Translations under genes and position numbers: made by a program
The notes under the pieces: generated by a model
The model's input: only the letters and a program-made list of their open reading frames with translations
What the model was told of the DNA's origin: nothing
Database searches by the model: none
Assembly (NCBI GenBank): GCA_009379915.1
Contig: WHSV01000004.1
Span: forward strand, 1-64,000
Direction of reading: 5' to 3'
DNA length: 64,000 nt
Source of the DNA: Actinomycetota bacterium
GTDB lineage: Bacteria; Actinomycetota; CADDZG01; WHSQ01
In this document: in pieces, positions 18,440-27,311 of the stretch
Position numbering within the stretch: the stretch's first letter is position 1
How the letters are laid out: each line of letters starts with the position of its first letter

Positions 18440-20185
18440 TTACTGGTTTTGGCCGCGCTCGCGCTTGAGGTCCTCGACGATCGACTCGATCGACTCCTCG
18501 TCGCCTTCCTCGGACGGCTCGAGGGTCTCGGTTCCGGTCTCGCCGGTCTCCGACACGGTAGTCGGCTCCTCGTCTGCGGCGATGGCCTCGACCTCTCCAC
18601 CCGGGGCGTTGTCCGAGTCCTCCTCCATGATGCGCGTCTCCATGTTGGGCTTGTCGCCTTCCGCTGCGGTGAGTCCCTCTCTGCCCTCCGGCGAGTGGTC
18701 GGGCGACATCAGGTTCGTCTGCTCGGCCTCCTCGCGCTCCTCGGGAGGCGCGGCCTCGCCGACGTCCTCCGGCGACACGCCCGTCTCGGGCGTGATGGGC
18801 TCCGGGACGAGCTCGGGAGCCTCCTCGACCGCCGACACGAGCTCCTCATCTGACTCGGGGCGCTCGGACACATCCTCGGTCGCAACTCCGGCCCCCTCGG
18901 AGGCAGACTCGGCCGTGAGCTCGGCTTCGACCTCGTCCTGCTCGAGCTCCATCTCGGCGCCCGGCGCGCCCGCGCCCTCCGCAACGGCCTGCTTACGGCT
19001 GAGGCTGATGCGCCGCCGGTCGAGGTCGATGTCGATGATCTTGACCGGTACCCGGTCGTGCACCCGGAGCTCGTCCTCCGGCTTCTCGACGTGGTGCTCG
19101 GCGAGCTCGGAGATGTGGACCAGACCTTCGATCGCGTCGTCCAGCTCGACGAACGAACCGAAGGGCACCAGCTTGGTTACCCGGCCCTCGATCACGTCTC
19201 CGACCTCGTGGGCCCTGGCGAACTGACGCCACGGGTCCTCCTGGGTGGCCTTGAGACTGAGCGACACGCGCTCACGTTCGAGATCCACGTCGAGCACCTC
19301 GACCTGGACTTCCTGACCGACCTCGACGACCTCACCCGGATGGTCGACGTGCTTCCACGACAGCTCGGAGACGTGCACGAGACCGTCGACACCGCCGAGG
19401 TCCACGAACGCGCCGAAGTTCACGATCGAGCTGACCGTACCGGTGCGAACCTCGCCCTTGGCGAGACTCGTGAGGAACTCCTGACGCTGCTCGGCCTGGC
19501 TCTCCTCGAGGAAGCGGCGGCGGGACAGCACGACGTTGTTGCGATTCTTATCGAGCTCGATGATGCGACATTCGAGCTCCTTGCCCACGTAGGGCTGGAG
19601 GTCGCGCACTCTGCGCATCTCGACGAGCGACGCCGGCAGGAAGCCGCGGAGGCCGATGTCGAGAATGAGTCCTCCCTTGACGACCTCGATGACCGGTCCG
19701 CTGACAGTGCCGTCGCGGTTCTTGATCTCTTCGATCCTTCCCCAGGCGCGCTCGTACTGAGCTCGCTTCTTGGAGAGGATGAGGCGGCCGTCGGCGTCCT
19801 CCTTCTGGAGAACGAGTGCTTCGATCTCGTCGCCGACGGACACGACCTCGCTCGGGTCGACATCGTTGCGGATCGACAGCTCGCGGGCCGGTATGACGCC
19901 TTCGGATTTGTAGCCGATGTCGAGAAGGGTTTCGTCCTTGTCGATCTTCACGACCATTCCCTCGACGATGTCACCCTCGTCGAAGGGCTTGATGGTCGCC
20001 TCGATGGCAGCCATCAGCTCTTCCTGAGAATCTCCTACGTCGTTCAGGACGATCTCGCCGCCGGCGAACGTCTCGCCGGACACCGAGGGGGCAGTGCGGG
20101 TGATGGTTCCGCCGCTGCCGTCGGGAATGGTCTCTTCCGGGGCAGACGCGGCAGCAACCTGCGTTGCGTCTTGGTCTTGCGTCAT
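18440..20185 (-). CDS. rpsA: 30S ribosomal protein S1
   Basis: 581 aa. An acidic N-terminal leader of about 65 residues is followed by four S1 RNA-binding domains between about residues 70 and 405 (for example GMVVKIDKDETLLDIGYKSEGVIP and GTVSSIVNFGAFVDLGGVDGLVHVSELSW). A long, strongly acidic, Glu-rich tail of about 170 residues follows. Four S1 domains and an acidic tail are normal for actinobacterial S1. The start has a strong Shine-Dalgarno (GGAGGAGA, 9 nt). It promotes mRNA binding to the 30S subunit. coaE follows after 6 nt. Confidence 0.95.
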   Translation of the reverse strand: MTQDQDATQVAAASAPEETIPDGSGGTITRTAPSVSGETFAGGEIVLNDVGDSQEELMAAIEATIKPFDEGDIVEGMVVKIDKDETLLDIGYKSEGVIPARELSIRNDVDPSEVVSVGDEIEALVLQKEDADGRLILSKKRAQYERAWGRIEEIKNRDGTVSGPVIEVVKGGLILDIGLRGFLPASLVEMRRVRDLQPYVGKELECRIIELDKNRNNVVLSRRRFLEESQAEQRQEFLTSLAKGEVRTGTVSSIVNFGAFVDLGGVDGLVHVSELSWKHVDHPGEVVEVGQEVQVEVLDVDLERERVSLSLKATQEDPWRQFARAHEVGDVIEGRVTKLVPFGSFVELDDAIEGLVHISELAEHHVEKPEDELRVHDRVPVKIIDIDLDRRRISLSRKQAVAEGAGAPGAEMELEQDEVEAELTAESASEGAGVATEDVSERPESDEELVSAVEEAPELVPEPITPETGVSPEDVGEAAPPEEREEAEQTNLMSPDHSPEGREGLTAAEGDKPNMETRIMEEDSDNAPGGEVEAIAADEEPTTVSETGETGTETLEPSEEGDEESIESIVEDLKRERGQNQ

Positions 20186-20215
20186 CTAGATGGATCTCCT
20201 CCTAAACAGGGATTT

Positions 20216-20234
20216 GCTCTCCGAGAAGGAGAGC
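20216..20234 (-). promoter_or_regulatory. 5'-leader hairpin of rpsA
   Basis: A 7-bp perfect stem (GCTCTCC/GGAGAGC) with a 5-nt loop lies 31-49 nt upstream of the rpsA start codon and just 5' of its ribosome binding site. It could modulate translation or mRNA stability, as S1 mRNAs are often autoregulated; that function is inference. Confidence 0.35.
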
Positions 20235-20320
20235 CAAGAAAGTATAGGGGTTTGCGCCGCGACCTGCTCGAACGCGATCCCTCCAGGCGGCTCAGACGAG
20301 TCCCACGGCGTCGGCCATTT

Positions 20321-20945
20321 TCAGGCCCCCCGCGTGGAGTGTGGCGACGGTCGCGGAGCAGCGATCCTGAAGCGCAGCCGCCTGGGTATCCGCTCCAGGG
20401 GAAAAAACGCGAGCAGGCAGACGAGCTGGGGCCAGAACATGATCCTGACTCCGGCGAAGGTGAGGAAGTGAAAGGCGTAGGCTGCGACCGCCATCCCTCT
20501 CCCCCAACGGTTACGCATGAGCATCAAGGGACTGGCCGGCTCGAAGGCTACGATGGTGTACTGAACCGCCGCGAGCGCCCAGGCTACGTCGAGAAGAGGC
20601 TCGGCCAGGAAGGTTCCCCTGCGAAGGATCACCCTTGCGATGGTCGCGCTTTGCAGCCATTCGATGCCTCCGATACGAAGCTTTGCGTACACCGATAGGG
20701 CTCACCTGCACGAGGACCACGATGTCGCTCGTGGGCGCAGGCCATCCCAGAAGCCGTGCGAAGAGCACGGGGTGGTGAAGCTCGGTGGGCACCAAGCCGT
20801 GACCGGCGATCCACGGTCGAAGAACGAACAGGTCGATCAAGACGAAGGCGGCCGCGGCTCTTCGCAGCACGGCTACGCGCTGCAGGGGAAGAGGGCGACT
20901 GAACCACGACCACAGCGCGTTCACCACCTTCGCTACCTGACCCAC
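20321..20945 (-). pseudogene. HTTM-domain (vitamin K carboxylase-like) membrane protein remnant
   Basis: The N-terminal frame (GTG 20945) reads like the start of HTTM proteins: LWSWFSRPLPLQRVAVLRRAAAAFVLIDLFVL and then LLGWPAPTSDIVVLVQVS. The C-terminal HTTM part is in another frame: LSVYAKLRIGGIEWLQSATIARVILRRG, YTIVAFEPASPLML, AYAFHFLTFAGV and LVCLLAFFPLERI. The middle of the family domain (about 75-90 residues with several helices and the usual YGKVDHDR-type motif) is missing at the junction near 20690, so both an internal deletion and a frame change are needed. Treated as non-functional. No gene is evident in 20946-21120. Confidence 0.7.
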
Positions 20946-21120
20946 GTCGCGAGCGTCTCGGTCTGCGCCTCGCCCACGGCCTGGCCGCCGGCCAGCCGCC
21001 GGCTGCTCAGGCGAAAGCTGAGCTCGGACAGGCGTGGCTTCGAGGGGTTGTGTGCGACGTGTCCCCCGATGAGCTGCTTCCGCTGCGCACCGCTCCCCCC
21101 ATCGTGTGATCGCAGCAGCG

Positions 21121-23835
21121 CTAGCCCTTGGCTTCGGCCCAGTTGGGACCGAAGGACGACTCCACTCTCAGCGGCACCTTCATCTCGGCGACCGAGGTCA
21201 TCTCGCGTTCGATGAGCTCGGCGGCCGCGCTCTCTTCGCCGGTCGGCACCTCGAACACGAGCTCGTCGTGCACCGTGAGGATCATCTTCGTGTCGACGCT
21301 CTTCTCCTGTAGAGCCTGGTCGACGCCGATCATCGCGAGCTTCATGATGTCCGCCGCGGTCCCCTGGATCGGTGCGTTCAGAGCCTGGCGTTCCCCGATC
21401 GCCCGCACGCGCGGATTACCGCTCCCCAACTCGGGCAGATAGCGGCGGCGTCCAAACATCGTCGTCGTGAAGCCGTCGGCGTGAGCCTGCCTGACGATCT
21501 GGTCGAGGAACGCCGCGACTCCATCGAAACGCTCGAAATAGGTGTCCATGATGTCCTGCGCCTCGGGAACGGGGATGTTCAAGCGATCCGCGAGTCCGGG
21601 AGCCCCCATGCCGTAGGCGAGGCCGTAGTTGATCATCTTGGCGGTCGACCGCTGCCGCGTGTCGATGTCGGTTGGGTCGATGTCGAAGACGCGCAGCGCG
21701 GTCGCCGTATGGATGTCCTCGTCGGTGTTGAAGACCTCGACGAGGATGGGGTCCTCGCTCAGATGTGCCATCACCCGTAGCTCGATCTGCGAGTAGTCGA
21801 CGGACAGGATCGAGTGGCCCTCCTCGGGAACGAAGGCTCGCCTGATCTGTGCGCCGAGTTCCGAGCGAATCGGGATGTTCATCAGGTTCGGGTTCGTGCT
21901 CGACAACCGTCCGGTCGCCGCGACCGTTTGATCGTAGGTCGTGTGCACTCGCCCGTCGTTGGGGTCCACAAGAGGTGGCAGCGCGTCGATGTACGTGTTC
22001 TTGAGCTTGGCGAGCTCACGGTAGTCGATCAACTTCTGCACGAACGGGTGCTTCCCGACGAGCTGTTGCAGCGCTCGTTGGTCGGTGGATAGTCCGCTCT
22101 TGGTGCGTCGTGTCGTCTTGAGTCCCAGTTTCTCGTAGAGCAGCTCGCGCAGTTGCTTGGGAGAACCGAGGTTGATGCGTTCACCCGCGAACTCGTAGCA
22201 CTCTGCCTCGAGCTTGGAGATGCGCTTGTCGAGATCCGTCGCCATGCCGTCGAGATACTCGAGGTCGATCTTCACGCCGATCTTTTCCATGCGCGCAAGA
22301 ACGTCGACGAGTGGATGTTCGATGTCCTCGTAGAGCTCGCGCATCCCCAGTCGTTCCATTTCGGGCTCGAGTGCTGCTGCCAGTTGAGCGACCGCAAGTG
22401 CCCGCAGACTCGAGTCCTCCGCTTGCGCTTCGAGGAGGGGCTCCGAGAAGTTGAACGCGGCCTGGTTCTCATCGGCCTCCTGGCGTTCGATTCCCTCGAC
22501 CGCCTGCAACTCGCGACCGGTGTAGCGGCGCGCCATCTCGTCGAGCGAGTAAGTGCTCGCTCCGGGATCGAGCAGATACGCGGCGATGTGCGTGTCGAGC
22601 TTCAGGCCCTCGAGATAAAGACCGGCCGCATCGAGCGAGATGACAACCCCACGCGCTCCATGAGCGAGCTTTCCGACCTTCGGATCGCCCAGGACCGGGC
22701 CGAGCACCCGCTCGATCACGTCCGAGCCGAAACCCTCCGCACCGAAGGGAACGTACGCCGTCGCCCCGTCCGCCCACGAGAGCGCCAGCGATCGGGGGCC
22801 ACGGCGCGGCGCCGTGGGGACGAGATCGATGGCGAACGAGCCGGCCTCGTCCAGCTCCTCGGCGAGCGCCTGCAGCTCGGACTCTCCTTCGATGATGCGG
22901 AGCTCGAGCTCGAACGCCTCGCCCTCTCCCTCGGCGGCCTCGGGAAAGTCCTCGAGGAGTCGCTCGAGCAGGCTGCGGAACTCGAGCGAGTTGAACAACT
23001 CGGTAAGTGCTTCGCGGTCCCAACCGCCCATGCGCATGTCCTCGAGATTCACGCCCTCGAGGGGCACCTCTACGAGCGTCGACAACTTCTTGTTGAGCGC
23101 CACCTGCTCGCCGTGTGATGCGAGGTTGGCGCGCAACTTGGGTGTTTGCTCGTCTGCGTGCGCGACGGCATCCTCGGCGCTTCCGTATTTCTGTACGAGT
23201 TTCGCCGCGGTTTTCGTCCCGACACCCGGCACGCCCGGAAGGTTGTCGCTGTTGTCACCCTCGAGCGCCTTGAGGTCGACGTACTTGCCGGGCGGGACGC
23301 CGTAGCGCTTGATGACCGCGTCGGGATCCATCTCGACGATGTCCGAGATTCCTCGACGGTTGTAGAGGACGTGAATGCGGTCGTTCACGCACTGGAAGAA
23401 GTCGCGGTCGCCCGTCACGATGCGAACGTCGAGGTCCTCGTCCTTGGCGTAGTGAGCCAGATAGGCAATGAGGTCGTCTGCCTCGTGTCCCGGCATCTCG
23501 AAGATCGGGATAGCCATGACCTTGAGGACCTCGCGGATCAACGGAACCTGCGGGCCGAACGTCGACGGCGCCTCGGTGCGGGTCGCCTTGTAGTCCGAGA
23601 ACTCCTCGGTTCTCTTGAGCGGCTCGCCGAGATCGAAGCAGGTGGCGATGTATTCGGGTTTCTCGTCCTGCAGGACCTTGATCAGCATCGACGTGAACCC
23701 GTAGACGGCGTTCGTGTAGGTGCCGTCGGTGGTCTGGAGGTCCTCCGGCAGAGCGTAGAAGGCCCTGAAGGCCAGCGACATGCCGTCCAGCAGGAGGATC
23801 TTTTCGCGCTTCATCGAAGACTTGGCGGGAGACAT
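21121..23835 (-). CDS. polA: DNA polymerase I
   Basis: About 904 aa from ATG 23835 (MSPAKSS); ATG 23814 (MKREKILLLDG) is also possible. The N-terminal 5' nuclease domain shows LLLDGMSLAFRAFYALP, ADDLIAYLA, TGDRDFFQ and GDNSDNLPGVPGVGTKTAAKL. The middle 3'-5' exonuclease domain is degenerate: FAIDLV replaces the catalytic DxE, so proofreading is probably lost, as in mycobacterial PolA. The polymerase domain has motif A DYSQIELRVMAHLS, motif B MINYGLAYGMG and motif C VHDELVFEVP. It fills excision-repair gaps and matures Okazaki fragments. Only about 24 bp separate it from the divergent DtxR-family gene. Confidence 0.96.
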   Translation of the reverse strand: MSPAKSSMKREKILLLDGMSLAFRAFYALPEDLQTTDGTYTNAVYGFTSMLIKVLQDEKPEYIATCFDLGEPLKRTEEFSDYKATRTEAPSTFGPQVPLIREVLKVMAIPIFEMPGHEADDLIAYLAHYAKDEDLDVRIVTGDRDFFQCVNDRIHVLYNRRGISDIVEMDPDAVIKRYGVPPGKYVDLKALEGDNSDNLPGVPGVGTKTAAKLVQKYGSAEDAVAHADEQTPKLRANLASHGEQVALNKKLSTLVEVPLEGVNLEDMRMGGWDREALTELFNSLEFRSLLERLLEDFPEAAEGEGEAFELELRIIEGESELQALAEELDEAGSFAIDLVPTAPRRGPRSLALSWADGATAYVPFGAEGFGSDVIERVLGPVLGDPKVGKLAHGARGVVISLDAAGLYLEGLKLDTHIAAYLLDPGASTYSLDEMARRYTGRELQAVEGIERQEADENQAAFNFSEPLLEAQAEDSSLRALAVAQLAAALEPEMERLGMRELYEDIEHPLVDVLARMEKIGVKIDLEYLDGMATDLDKRISKLEAECYEFAGERINLGSPKQLRELLYEKLGLKTTRRTKSGLSTDQRALQQLVGKHPFVQKLIDYRELAKLKNTYIDALPPLVDPNDGRVHTTYDQTVAATGRLSSTNPNLMNIPIRSELGAQIRRAFVPEEGHSILSVDYSQIELRVMAHLSEDPILVEVFNTDEDIHTATALRVFDIDPTDIDTRQRSTAKMINYGLAYGMGAPGLADRLNIPVPEAQDIMDTYFERFDGVAAFLDQIVRQAHADGFTTTMFGRRRYLPELGSGNPRVRAIGERQALNAPIQGTAADIMKLAMIGVDQALQEKSVDTKMILTVHDELVFEVPTGEESAAAELIEREMTSVAEMKVPLRVESSFGPNWAEAKG

Positions 23836-23845
23836 TCGCGCGAGC

Positions 23846-23859
23846 TTACAATGATGTAA
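23846..23859. promoter_or_regulatory. Dyad TTACA-N4-TGTAA at the regulator start
   Basis: A perfect 5-bp inverted repeat with a 4-nt spacer ends at the first base of the DtxR-family start codon and lies 11 nt upstream of the polA start. It could be an autoregulatory operator. It does not resemble the TWAGGTWAGSCTWACCTWA iron box. Confidence 0.3.
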
Positions 23860-24557
23860 TGAACTCACCCTCGATGGACCTTCGTGCCCTCAATCCCGCC
23901 TCCAAGGAGTACCTCGAGGCCGTTTACGAGCTCGAGGAGGAGGGCCAGCGCATCGTCCAGGCTCGCATCGGCGAGCGCCTCGGGCTGGCCCCCGCGACGG
24001 TCTCCGAGGGGATCAAGCGACTCATCACCGAGGGTTACGTGCGCATCGAGGGAACCCGCGACCTCGTGTTGACCGACGAGGGCCGGCTGGTGGCGGGCAC
24101 CCTCGTACGCCGGCACCGACTGGCGGAGCGGATGCTCGTCGACATCCTCGGAATCCCCTGGCACCAGTGCCACGAGCAAGCGGAGGACTGGGAGAAGGTC
24201 ATGACGCCCGAGGTCGAGCAATCGATCCTCGACAAGCTCGAGGGCGAACCGACCTGCCCTCATGGGAACCCCATCCCAGGCACCGAGGGCTCGGTCCCGT
24301 GGAGCGAGCTGAAACCGGTGACGACCATGCATGCAGGCGACCGCGGAACGCTGCGACGTCTCCTCGAGGACATCGAGCTCGATCACGAGGTCATGCTCTA
24401 CCTCGAGCAACAGGAGCTGATGCCGGGGGCCGAGATCACAGTCGTCGACGTCGCGCCCGACGGGACTCGCACGCTCCAGGTGGGGGACGGCAAGGTCGCG
24501 CTCGGTCACACGCTGCAGAACAACCTCTGGGTGCTGCCCGCGGGTAGGTCAACTTAA
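23859..24557 (+). CDS. DtxR/MntR-family metalloregulator (IdeR-like fold, altered metal ligands)
   Basis: 232 aa with the three-part DtxR layout: winged helix (YLEAVYELEEEG... ARIGERLGLAPATVSEGIKRL), dimerisation/metal domain (RRHRLAERMLVDILG, CHEQAEDWEKVM, GNPIPG), and a C-terminal FeoA/SH3-like domain (PGAEITVVDVAPDGTRTLQVGDGKVALG). Aligned by eye with IdeR, ancillary ligands His79, Glu83 and His98 are kept (H86, E90, H105). Primary-site Met10 is Glu17, Cys102 is Glu109, Glu105 is kept (E112), and His106 is Lys113. The acidic replacements are MntR-like. It probably represses iron or manganese genes, including the box at 31469. No Shine-Dalgarno is seen; the message may be leaderless. Confidence 0.88.
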   Translation: MNSPSMDLRALNPASKEYLEAVYELEEEGQRIVQARIGERLGLAPATVSEGIKRLITEGYVRIEGTRDLVLTDEGRLVAGTLVRRHRLAERMLVDILGIPWHQCHEQAEDWEKVMTPEVEQSILDKLEGEPTCPHGNPIPGTEGSVPWSELKPVTTMHAGDRGTLRRLLEDIELDHEVMLYLEQQELMPGAEITVVDVAPDGTRTLQVGDGKVALGHTLQNNLWVLPAGRST

Positions 24558-24588
24558 CTTTTCGGTCAATTGGGTCGAAGATGTAGCC

Positions 24589-25752
24589 ATGGAGCAGATT
24601 GCGCGCGGCTCGGACGAGCTGATCGCGCTCGCACTCAGATCCGTGCGCGTGCCCCAAACGGGCATCGCGAGCCTGCTCGCGAGCTTCGCCCCCCAGCTCG
24701 ATGCACGCCTGCTCGGCGTCTATCTTCTGCCGCCGGCGGCCGACCAGGCGGAACTCGTGGCCGCTGGGGGCGTCGACGCGGCTCTAGCGGGCCCGCCGGG
24801 GCCGGCCTCGGTGGCCACCACCGCGATGGTCGTGCACATCGCCGACACCCTGGACAGCGTGCAAGCGGACCCCGCGACCCCCCTTCACACTCCCTGGCGC
24901 GACTACGCAAGTGTCGCGGGCGTGACCTCTCTGCTGGACGACGCGTCCATCTGCGTGGTGATGGCCGGAGGCCTCAGGCCCGTCGACGAGCTTGAGCTGC
25001 GATCCGCGTCCGCCCCCATCGCCCTGCTCGCCCATCTCATCGTGCAGGAGCGCCAGCTCGGCAGGCTTCGCAACCAGCTTCACGACTTAGGGCAGGAGCG
25101 TTTCCTCCTCGCAGCCACGGTGCAGCACGATCTTCGCTCACCTCTGACCGCGATAAGCGGGTGCGCCAAGACGCTCGAGACTCGTTTCGAACAGCTCAAT
25201 GACGACGAGCGCAACTATTTGTTGGATTGCGTCGTGCGTCAGTCCGAACGACTCGAACGCATGATCTCCGACGCCTTCCTCAAGGAAAGCTTCGGGCCCG
25301 ACACCCCCCTTCGGCCGCGGCGCGTAGCCCTGAACGAGGTCGTCGAGAGAGTCGCTGCGGCCGGCACCGCCGGACAAACAGGCGAGGTCGCCGTCGAGGC
25401 TCCCGAGATCTACGTCACCACCGATACCGACAGGCTCGAACGCGCACTCCTCAACCTCTTGGACAACGCCCTGAAGTACGCGCCGTCCGGGTCCTCCGTC
25501 CATCTGATTGTTTCGCCGGAAGGCACCGGCGCCACCATCACCGTTGCGGACAGCGGGGACGGCGTCGATCCCAAGGTTCTCCCTCGATTGTTCGGTGCCT
25601 ATGCCACCGATCCATCTCGTGCGGACGGAACGGGGCTTGGACTTCACTCCGCCCGTCGCCTCGTCGAGGGTCTGCGCGGTCGTATCGACTACTCACGCAG
25701 ATCGGGCTGGACGCGCTTCTCCGTGTACGTCCCGAACCTGGAGGAGTCGTGA
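24589..25752 (+). CDS. Soluble sensor histidine kinase
   Basis: 387 aa, no transmembrane helix. Residues 1-150 form an unassigned, GAF-like sensory region. HisKA follows with phosphoacceptor His180 in ATVQHDLRSPLTAISG. The HATPase_c domain has N box LLNLLDNALKYAPSG, G1 DSGDGVD and G2 GTGLGLHSARRLVEGLRG. It starts 31 nt after the DtxR-family gene and its stop overlaps the next start in GTGA, so regulator, kinase and GAF protein probably form one transcript. No response regulator is adjacent. A link to metal sensing is suggested only by position. Confidence 0.85.
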   Translation: MEQIARGSDELIALALRSVRVPQTGIASLLASFAPQLDARLLGVYLLPPAADQAELVAAGGVDAALAGPPGPASVATTAMVVHIADTLDSVQADPATPLHTPWRDYASVAGVTSLLDDASICVVMAGGLRPVDELELRSASAPIALLAHLIVQERQLGRLRNQLHDLGQERFLLAATVQHDLRSPLTAISGCAKTLETRFEQLNDDERNYLLDCVVRQSERLERMISDAFLKESFGPDTPLRPRRVALNEVVERVAAAGTAGQTGEVAVEAPEIYVTTDTDRLERALLNLLDNALKYAPSGSSVHLIVSPEGTGATITVADSGDGVDPKVLPRLFGAYATDPSRADGTGLGLHSARRLVEGLRGRIDYSRRSGWTRFSVYVPNLEES

Positions 25753-26600
25753 GTTGGACTGCGATCGCGGAGCGAACCGGAGCCGATGACCTCTTCGTTC
25801 TGAAGCCAATCGGCGGGGATCGGCTGTTCAACGTCGGGGGGCATGGACGCGGAGCGGGCTGGGCCGGCAACGTCTCGGCCAACCCGGACGACGAGCCCCT
25901 GCTTCACGACGCTCTCGAATCCGGCGTGGCGCGCCGTCTCTCCGGTGTCCCCTTCCGCGCCTTTGGCCCCTACTGGGCCAGGGACGTGGCCGCGGTCGAG
26001 ATCCATGGATCGGTCGTCGTTGTAGCGGGGGACGGCGTCACGTCGCTGCCCGACGGCGAGCTCCGCGGCATCGCCGGGGACGCCCTGGCACCGGCCGGTG
26101 ACATCCCCGGGGCGAAGAGAGATGCGGACGAGCTCGAGGTGCGGCAGGCAGTCAAATCCATCTCGTCCGTCCCTCGGGATTCTCTCGAGGAGGCCGCGCG
26201 CGGCATAGCGGCAAACGCCGCCCGAGCTCTATCCTGCGAGTTCGCCGCGGTGCTGCTGACCGGTTCTCCCGTGCGGCTGTTCGTCGCCGACGAGGGATGG
26301 CGACCGCCGGCGACGGAGGACGAGATCATCGCCGCCCTCCTGCCACTGAGCAACGCGATCGCCGACGGCATGCTGGTCGAGCAGGATCTCAGCACGAGCT
26401 TTTTTCCCTACCGGCCTCTCGGGTTCGAGGACGGACTCGTTGCTCGCTGCGTCGTACCTCTGGGAGACGACGGCTCGTTGGGCATGCTCGTTACCGCGCA
26501 TGCCGGTTCTTCGCCGAGAGGATTCACGCATCTGTGCCTGCGCGTTGCCTCGGAGATGGGGGCCGAGGCCGAAGCGGTTCTGACGACGCTACGGCCGTAG
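25749..26600 (+). CDS. GAF-like protein coupled to the upstream kinase
   Basis: 283 aa from GTG 25749, with GGAGGAG just upstream and a 4-nt overlap with the kinase gene. Two GAF-like alpha/beta modules can be traced (about residues 5-115 and 140-275), the second with the pattern LEEAARGIAANAARALSCEFAAVLLTG...LVARCVVPLGDDGSLGMLVTAHAG. No output or catalytic domain is visible. It may deliver a ligand signal to the kinase. I do not recognise a specific family. Confidence 0.6.
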   Translation: MSWTAIAERTGADDLFVLKPIGGDRLFNVGGHGRGAGWAGNVSANPDDEPLLHDALESGVARRLSGVPFRAFGPYWARDVAAVEIHGSVVVVAGDGVTSLPDGELRGIAGDALAPAGDIPGAKRDADELEVRQAVKSISSVPRDSLEEAARGIAANAARALSCEFAAVLLTGSPVRLFVADEGWRPPATEDEIIAALLPLSNAIADGMLVEQDLSTSFFPYRPLGFEDGLVARCVVPLGDDGSLGMLVTAHAGSSPRGFTHLCLRVASEMGAEAEAVLTTLRP

Positions 26601-26608
26601 TTCCAGAC

Positions 26609-27124
26609 CTAGACGCCGGTCCGTGCGCGGTTTGCCATCTCCTTGTCGAGCATGAACAACGCCTCACCTCGGTCGCCGATCATCTTCAGCTGATCGACTA
26701 TGGTGCCGACGGTCTTCTCCTCTTCGACCTGCTCCGTTGCGAACCAGTCGAGCCACGCCTGAGATGCGAAATCCTTCTCGTCGTGAACGAGCTCGTAGAG
26801 CTTGTCGATCGCCGCGGTGACGCTTCGCTCGTGCTCGAGCGCCTTCTCGAACACGGCGAGGGCCGACGGGTAATCGCTCGGTGCCGCGTCAAGCGTCTTG
26901 AGCTCGACTTTGCCCTGCCGGTCGTTGACGAAGGTATAGAAGCGCATGGCGTGGCCGTACTCCTCCTCGGCCTGCTTGTGAAGCCACTGGGCGAAACCTC
27001 CGAGGCTGACCGTCTCGCAATAGGCGGCCATGCCGAGGTAGACGTAAGCACTTTGCAGCTCGACCTGGAGTTGATCGTTCATCGCTTGTTGGACTCGGGG
27101 AGAAAGCAAGTTCGAAACCTCCAT
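26609..27124 (-). CDS. Ferritin (non-heme, FtnA type)
   Basis: 171 aa, four-helix ferritin that stores iron by oxidising Fe2+ at a dinuclear centre. Ligand positions are visible: Glu in QLQVELQSAYVYLGMAAYCE, ExxH in KQAEEEYGHAMRFYTFV, and the later Glu residues in LEHERSVTAAIDKLYELV and WFATEQVEEEKTV. The C-terminus (MANRARTGV) is typical. It converges 8 nt from the GAF gene and is divergent from the ferric ABC ATPase gene. The shared 187-bp upstream region (27125-27311) shows no clear iron box, only a small hairpin AGGGGG-ACT-CCCCCT near 27237. Confidence 0.93.
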   Translation of the reverse strand: MEVSNLLSPRVQQAMNDQLQVELQSAYVYLGMAAYCETVSLGGFAQWLHKQAEEEYGHAMRFYTFVNDRQGKVELKTLDAAPSDYPSALAVFEKALEHERSVTAAIDKLYELVHDEKDFASQAWLDWFATEQVEEEKTVGTIVDQLKMIGDRGEALFMLDKEMANRARTGV

Positions 27125-27311
27125 GTGTCGTGACTATTCGTCCTCAGCGTACAGAGCGGGTCACCGTCTGTCTGTCCTGCTCGCCGAACGCTCGTCCTTC
27201 GTCGTCCTGCGAGTCGATGTTCGTCCGGCCGTAGTAAGGGGGACTCCCCCTCTGCTTTCCTTCTAGGACCCGGATGGAAAAGGTTCGGACGTCGCGTGTA
27301 GCCTATTAGGG

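Noticed and set aside
19058-20698. Long open frame (546 codons) antisense to rpsA and beyond
   Set aside because: Mirror of a high-GC coding strand; the opposite strand encodes a clear S1 protein.
20903-21106. Plus-strand frame ending ...ELLPLRTAPPIV before a TGA, looking like a protein C-terminus
   Set aside because: It has a stop at 20900, no usable start or ribosome binding site, and overlaps the HTTM remnant; nothing identifies it.
24544-24562. TAGGTCAACTTAACTT at the end of the DtxR-family gene as a possible iron box
   Set aside because: Only about 13 of 19 consensus positions match and it overlaps coding sequence; chance is likely.
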